Below are positions 6,614 to 9,947 of a stretch of 9,947 nt of DNA, in pieces. Position numbers and translations under genes: made by a program. The first letter of the stretch is position 1. Each line of letters begins with the position of its first letter. The notes beneath the pieces were generated by a model. That model searched no databases. It saw only the letters and a list, made by a program, of their open reading frames with translations, and was not told the DNA's origin. The DNA lies in contig CAYNLK010000096.1 of NCBI GenBank assembly GCA_964398055.1, forward strand, positions 1-9,947. Reading direction: 5' to 3'. Source of the DNA: CAYNLK01 sp964398055 (GTDB lineage: Bacteria; Chloroflexota; Anaerolineae; 4572-78; J111).

Positions 6614-6635
6614 AAAGACACCTCCCTTGAAAATA

Positions 6636-6699
6636 GCCCTCACCCCGTCGCTGAGCGACTCCCCTCTCCTAATTTGGGAGAGGGGTTGGGGGAGAGGGC
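6636..6699. repeat. Three-stem palindromic intergenic repeat
   Basis: An outer stem (6636-6646 with 6689-6699, one mismatch) encloses two hairpins: 6647-6651 with 6655-6659 (loop TGA), and 6661-6669 with 6677-6685 (CCCCTCTCC / GGAGAGGGG, small loop). The sequence is of the widespread 'CCCCTCTCC...GGAGAGGGG' intergenic class seen in many copies in Chloroflexota and other genomes. It lies between the radical SAM gene and the chaperonin operon. It could act as a transcription barrier or an RNA stability element; there is no T-run for a classical terminator. Confidence 0.8.
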
Positions 6700-6767
6700 C
6701 GCTACCTCACCCCCATTTTCATTCATCGTTGCCGTGCCGCAGGCTGGGTCCGTCTCCTCTGTAACCA

Positions 6768-6808
6768 GGAGTCCAAGCCTTGGTTTGTCAGAGCAAGCTC
6801 TGGACTCC
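6768..6808. repeat. Second palindromic repeat (cruciform-forming)
   Basis: The ends are GGAGTCCA (6768-6775) and TGGACTCC (6801-6808), an 8-bp perfect inverted repeat. Inside are CCAAG-C-CTTGG (6773-6783) and CAGAGC-AA-GCTCTG (6789-6802), which compete with or extend the outer stem. The structure differs from the 6636-6699 repeat. The surrounding 6614-6882 contains no gene I can support. Confidence 0.75.
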
Positions 6809-6882
6809 ACGCTTCGCGTCGTCAGCGGTGGTGAGCTTTGACTCGTGCTGACTCCTGCCTAAGACAAAAGTATCGCCAGGTT

Positions 6883-8360
6883 TCACAACTCATACAGTTC
6901 GCAAATCTTGCGAAAATGGTAACCATAAATGGCCAGGGTAATGGCCAGGGGAAACAGCCTGGGCCGGCGAATGAGCGTCCAACCCAAAAGTTTCCAATAA
7001 TGAACCCGCTCTTGACCGACAACACCCAGCCGGTAGATAGAGCGCAAGAAGGTCAGGATGTATTCGAACTCAAGGTAAGGTTTGACTTTGGGCAGTTTAT
7101 ATTCTCGCAAGAAGTTTTGACTCGCTGATAGTAAGGCCCGGGCGAATAAATATTTTGCAGGATGCTTTTGTAGCCCTCACGCAATTGGTCAAGGTCCATC
7201 TTGGGGATAATGTTGGTCGTACCGTCCGCATTATCGCCCGACATGTGGTTGAGCAGACGACCCTCCTGCTGCAAACGTTCGTGAAGTCTGGTGCCGGGTG
7301 GGGCCTGCAGCAAGCCAACCATTGCCGTTACAATCCCACTCTGCTGGATAAAATCAACCTGTCGCTGGAAGATAGAGGGCGTATCATTGTCAAAACCAAC
7401 AATGAAGCCGCCCTGCACCTGCAACCCGGTCCGCTGGATGCGTTTCACATGTTCAACCAGATCACGGTTCTTGTTCTGAAGCTTGCCACATTCAACCAGG
7501 CTCTCCTCGTCCGGCGTCTCGATTCCAATAAAGACCGCATCAAAGCCGGCGTCGATCATCATTTGCATGAGGGGCGCGTCATCGGCCAGATTGATAGAGG
7601 CTTCCGTGTTAAACGGCATCCCCGCCTTGTCTTTACGCCAGGCAATGAGCGCCGGCAGCAATTCAGTTTTGAGACTCCGCTTGTTCCCAATCAGATTGTC
7701 ATCCACAAAGAAAATGTGTCCCCGCCAACCCTGTTGATACAGACTGTCCAACTCGGCCATGATCTGCGGAGCAGATTTGGTGCGGGGCCGGTGACCGAAT
7801 AACGCGGTTACATTACAGAAATCACAATTAAAAGGGCAGCCCCGCGAAAACTGGACACTCATCGAGGCGTACCGGTTTTGCTCGAGCAACTCCCACATTG
7901 GGACCGGCGTCTCCCGGATGTCGGCAAAATCGGGGGTAGTGTAAATGCGCCGGGCGCACCCCTGGGCCAAATCTGCCAGAAAGGGTGGCAGAGTCAGCTC
8001 GGCTTCATTCAGCACAAAGTGATCGACCGTCTCAAACTGCTCGGACTCGCTGGCGAAGAGGGGGCCGCCGGCCACAACTTTGACGTTGGCGGCTTTACAC
8101 CTGGCAATGATTTGGTGGGCTGACCTCCTTTGGACCGTCATCCCGCTAATAAACGCGTAGTCAGCCCAATCCAGCTCTTCCTGAGTGAGCCTGGTCACAT
8201 TCACATCTACCATGCGTTTGGGCCACGCCGCCGGCAGCATGGCCGCCACGGTCAGTAAGCCTAACGGCGGCAAGGATGCTTTTTTACGGACAAATTTAAG
8301 CGCATACTTGAAACTCCAGAAGGTATCCGGAAATTCGGGGTAGATTAACAGAATATTCAT
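6883..8360 (-). pseudogene. B12-binding-domain radical SAM protein (DUF4070 group), frameshifted near its 3' end
   Basis: This gene encodes a radical S-adenosylmethionine enzyme with an N-terminal cobalamin-binding-type domain (about residues 1-140, MNILLIYPEF...ISGMTVQRR...AGGPLF). The central radical SAM barrel has the 4Fe-4S ligands Cys175, Cys179 and Cys182 in SRGCPFNCDFC. Later landmarks are FFVDDNLIGN, GIETPDEESL and QVQGGFIVGFDNDTP. The frame runs to YYQRVKT and then falls into unrelated residues. One base back in phase, from about 7110 to 6883, the family C-terminus continues (LREYKLPK, then RRPRLFPLAITLAIYG and HFRK). Adding one T near 7110-7114 would give about 492 residues, normal for the group. 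The group includes the hopanoid C-2 methylase HpnP, but this protein is not clearly HpnP and its substrate is unknown. The start ATG has a weak GGA 7-8 nt upstream. No obvious partner genes are next to it. Confidence 0.88.
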
Positions 8361-8438
8361 TTTATTTCCAAAGCCTCATACGACACGCTTTCACCGCCGA
8401 GCGGCGGAACAATTTTCAGACCGCCCAATCGGACATAA

Positions 8439-8467
8439 AGTCTAATTAGGGAAATATTTCCGGTCAA
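8439..8467 (-). promoter_or_regulatory. Candidate sigma-70-type promoter for the radical SAM gene, with an operator-like palindrome
   Basis: Read on the minus strand: TTGACC (8467-8462), a 17-bp spacer, then TAGACT (8444-8439). The -35 matches the consensus at five of six positions and the -10 at four of six. The spacer contains GGAAATATTTCC (8450-8461), a perfect 12-bp palindrome that could bind a dimeric regulator. The predicted transcript start lies about 70 nt before the ATG at 8360. Confidence 0.4.
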
Positions 8468-8491
8468 CAGTTTGACGGGATCCGCGTCTTA

Positions 8492-8538
8492 GGATCACTC
8501 AGGGTTGGGTGGGGGGTAATCTGGAGAAACTGTGATCC
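8492..8538. repeat. 7-bp inverted repeat GGATCAC/GTGATCC
   Basis: GGATCAC (8492-8498) and GTGATCC (8532-8538) face each other across 33 bp in the non-coding gap upstream of the radical SAM promoter candidate. The arms are short and the loop is long, so this could be chance. Confidence 0.35.
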
Positions 8539-8569
8539 AAAATGGAGTATTCCAATAATAAACGATCCT

Positions 8570-8646
8570 GGTTCGGAAAACTATCAGCGGAATTCTGATT
8601 TTTGTGTAGGGTCTAGACTGATTCGCTTGTCGGTATTTGGCCTACA
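8570..8646. repeat. 77-bp dispersed repeat, copy B
   Basis: This is the second copy of the repeat at 3745-3821, in direct orientation, with 9 mismatches spread over positions 31-71 and a fully identical first 30 bp. It has the same hairpin and the same inverted end motif (TGTAGG...CCTACA). Flanking bases outside the 77 bp do not match between copies, so the unit boundaries are sharp. It lies in the gap between the radical SAM gene and the AI-2E transporter. Confidence 0.85.
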
Positions 8647-8724
8647 TTGTGGGGGCGGCAACTCATCACAACCCCGCGTCTGCTTCACCGACCGGTACCA
8701 ACAGTAATGCCATGTTGGGTGCGA

Positions 8725-8844
8725 TCATCTCACCCGCTCAAAGTCGATATAGCCGCGCTCTACATCCGTGCCGGTCAACTGCACCCGGAGCTTCCGGCCG
8801 ACGTCCAGCCCTGCAAAACCGCTCGCCAGCTTTCCTTCAACATT
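8725..8844 (-). pseudogene. Remnant of an RNase R/RNB-type exoribonuclease C-terminus
   Basis: A 39-codon open stretch ends at TGA 8727-8725 and contains VEGKLASGFAGLDVGRKLRV followed by ERGYIDFERV. The pattern VEGKL..G..GLDVG..LRVQL..TDVERGYIDF is what I know from the extreme C-terminus of RNB-family (RNase II/R) exoribonucleases. Immediately upstream this frame has a TGA. A neighbouring frame (ATG 8902 to TGA 8837, 21 codons, with AGAGGAAGAG before it) could be the preceding piece after a frameshift; that is tentative. The catalytic RNB domain is absent, because the AI-2E gene occupies the upstream DNA. It is therefore a relic, not a functional gene. Confidence 0.6.
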
Positions 8845-8919
8845 TCATTTCAAAAGCCACTGATTGAACCATATATCGAGTAGCCATTCCGAGTACGGTC
8901 ATGCTGCTCTTCCTCTTCT

Positions 8920-9947
8920 TTAGGGTTTTGTGGTATCCGGTGGCCCGCCTGCAGCGGTAATAGGCTGGGGCGAGTGGCATGGTTCGGCAGGGTCAGCCGG
9001 CAGAGCGGCCCTCTGAAGAGGATCTTCGACTTGCAGAACGGGTTCAGCTTTCTCAATCAGCCGAGTGAGCCGCTCCATGCTGCTGGTCACCAATGGCGCA
9101 GGCGCTTCATCCATCGCCTGTATAGCCGCCCACACGCCTGCTTGCCGCTCTTTGAGATCTGAAACCTGGGCCGCAGTTCCTAGAACAGCCCGGTGGCTGA
9201 CCAGGTGACCCCACAGGATTTGACATGCGGCTGATAAAGGGGGCGCTACAATAATACCGATGAGACCCAACGCGTCGGCCAGGGCCATCAGGATGACGAT
9301 GGTCAAAATGGGATTGTACTGCCTGTAGTTGAAAAGGCGTGGCTTGACCCATACTTCCAGGGCAATCAAGACGGCGAGCGTATAGAGAGCCGTAAAGAGG
9401 CTGAGTTGACCACTGGTCAACAGGCCGACCAAAAGGGGTGGGATCAGCGCCAGAGCCGGCCCAACCAGAGGAATCAGCCATGCCAGAGCGCCGGCCAGCG
9501 CCAATAGCACCGGGTAGGGTGACCCAAGCGCCCAGTAACCCAGACCCAACAGCAGCCCGGCCAGCAGACTTTGGGCGACCTCGCTGCGGATGTAAGCACC
9601 GATGTCTGGCTCGACGGTTCGCCAAATATCACGCGCTTGTTTGCGTTGCCCCGCTGGCAGCAGCGAGAGCCAGAGCAGTTCAAAATGAATTTGATTCATA
9701 CTCCAATAGAGGCTCAAAAACAGCACCACCAGACCACCGCTCACAACGCCGGCCAGGCCCTGGGTGAAGCCAAGTATGGCCGGCAATACGAGTTGCCCCT
9801 GGTCGCCGGTAAATTCTTTGAACAGATCACCCGGCGATGGCAGCCGCGCCGCCAGCGCCTGTCCAAACGAGCTGCCCTTCAACCCTTCCGGCAACCGCCA
9901 CTCATCCTGCACCGCTACCCTCTGGGCCAACTGCTGAATCTCACCGG
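8920..9947 (-). CDS. AI-2E family transporter, 5' end outside the window
   Basis: This is a multi-pass inner-membrane permease of the AI-2E/PerM family (TqsA, YdiK, YhhT relatives). Functions in the family range from autoinducer-2 export to Na+/H+ antiport, so no substrate is claimed. Counting from the TTG codon at 9930, hydrophobic segments lie at about residues 48-76, 119-136, 138-152, 154-172, 177-195 and 207-238. The family hallmark VKPRLFNYRQYNPILTIVIL leads into LADALGLIGIIVAPPLSA. The frame is open to the window edge (GEIQQLAQRV...), and the first two or three membrane helices of the family are missing, so the gene starts beyond 9947. After the last helix there is an unusual soluble tail of about 95 residues: a probable amphipathic helix, then a Pro/Ala-rich end. 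The stop is TAA. Confidence 0.88.
   Translation of the reverse strand, partial: GEIQQLAQRVAVQDEWRLPEGLKGSSFGQALAARLPSPGDLFKEFTGDQGQLVLPAILGFTQGLAGVVSGGLVVLFLSLYWSMNQIHFELLWLSLLPAGQRKQARDIWRTVEPDIGAYIRSEVAQSLLAGLLLGLGYWALGSPYPVLLALAGALAWLIPLVGPALALIPPLLVGLLTSGQLSLFTALYTLAVLIALEVWVKPRLFNYRQYNPILTIVILMALADALGLIGIIVAPPLSAACQILWGHLVSHRAVLGTAAQVSDLKERQAGVWAAIQAMDEAPAPLVTSSMERLTRLIEKAEPVLQVEDPLQRAALPADPAEPCHSPQPITAAGGPPDTTKP

Larger units (their letters stand above)
8361..8919. other. Non-coding gap of about 560 bp
   Basis: This is the longest stretch without an intact gene. It holds a short CCGCC/GGCGG hairpin (8394-8407), the candidate radical SAM promoter, a 7-bp inverted repeat, repeat copy B and the exoribonuclease remnant. 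Two overlapping plus-strand frames at 8637-8883 have no ribosome binding site or family resemblance and are antisense to the remnant. Confidence 0.7.

Noticed and set aside
6449..6841. A 130-codon plus-strand frame
   Set aside because: It runs antisense to the split small gene and through the palindromic repeats; part of its 'protein' is the translated repeat (LPSPNLGEGLGER), a well-known false gene signature.
8637..8883. Two overlapping plus-strand frames of 76-78 codons
   Set aside because: Antisense to the exoribonuclease remnant, partly inside repeat copy B, with no ribosome binding site.

Overview
The window looks like chromosomal DNA of an uncultured Chloroflexota bacterium (Anaerolineae-like). 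This is inferred from the style of the GroEL/GroES, CarD-family, RRM and DUF4070-type radical SAM proteins and from the GC-rich palindromic intergenic repeats. No rRNA or tRNA is present to confirm it. Every gene I can support is on the minus strand, so transcription runs from high to low coordinates.

Region 1 (about 47-3664) is a compact gene string. In transcription order it holds: a single-pass membrane protein; a stand-alone response-regulator receiver; an RRM RNA-binding protein; a CarD/CdnL-type RNA polymerase-binding regulator; a pentapeptide-repeat protein with 36 uninterrupted repeats; an unrecognised 95-residue protein; and the N-terminal 221 codons of a second, diverged GroEL. RRM and CarD share a TAATG stop/start, and CarD and the pentapeptide gene are one base apart, so this part is almost certainly an operon. 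It mixes signalling, transcription, RNA and protein-protection functions, which suggests a stress-adaptation unit. That role is inference.

Region 2 (3945-6613) is the main chaperonin operon: a small reading frame broken by one in-frame TAG, then groES, full-length groEL, and an isoprenylcysteine-methyltransferase-like gene broken by a frameshift. Upstream, 6636-6808, lie two different multi-stem palindromic repeats. No CIRCE element is visible.

Region 3 (6883-8467) is a B12-binding radical SAM gene of the DUF4070 group with a frameshift near its 3' end. It is preceded by a candidate promoter whose spacer contains a perfect 12-bp palindrome.

Region 4 (8361-8919) is a long non-coding stretch. 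It holds the second copy of a 77-bp dispersed repeat (the first is at 3745-3821) and a 39-codon remnant of an RNase R/RNB exoribonuclease C-terminus. Region 5 (8920 to the window end) is an AI-2E family transporter whose 5' end lies outside the window.

Three genes within about 3 kb carry single-base lesions (two apparent one-base deletions, one amber codon), and two more genes survive only as fragments. Either this is a region of active gene decay or the assembly has residual errors; reads would decide. The most interesting leads are the amber-split small gene ahead of groES, the paired 77-bp repeats bracketing the chaperonin/radical SAM block, and the RRM-CarD-pentapeptide operon ending in a GroEL relic.
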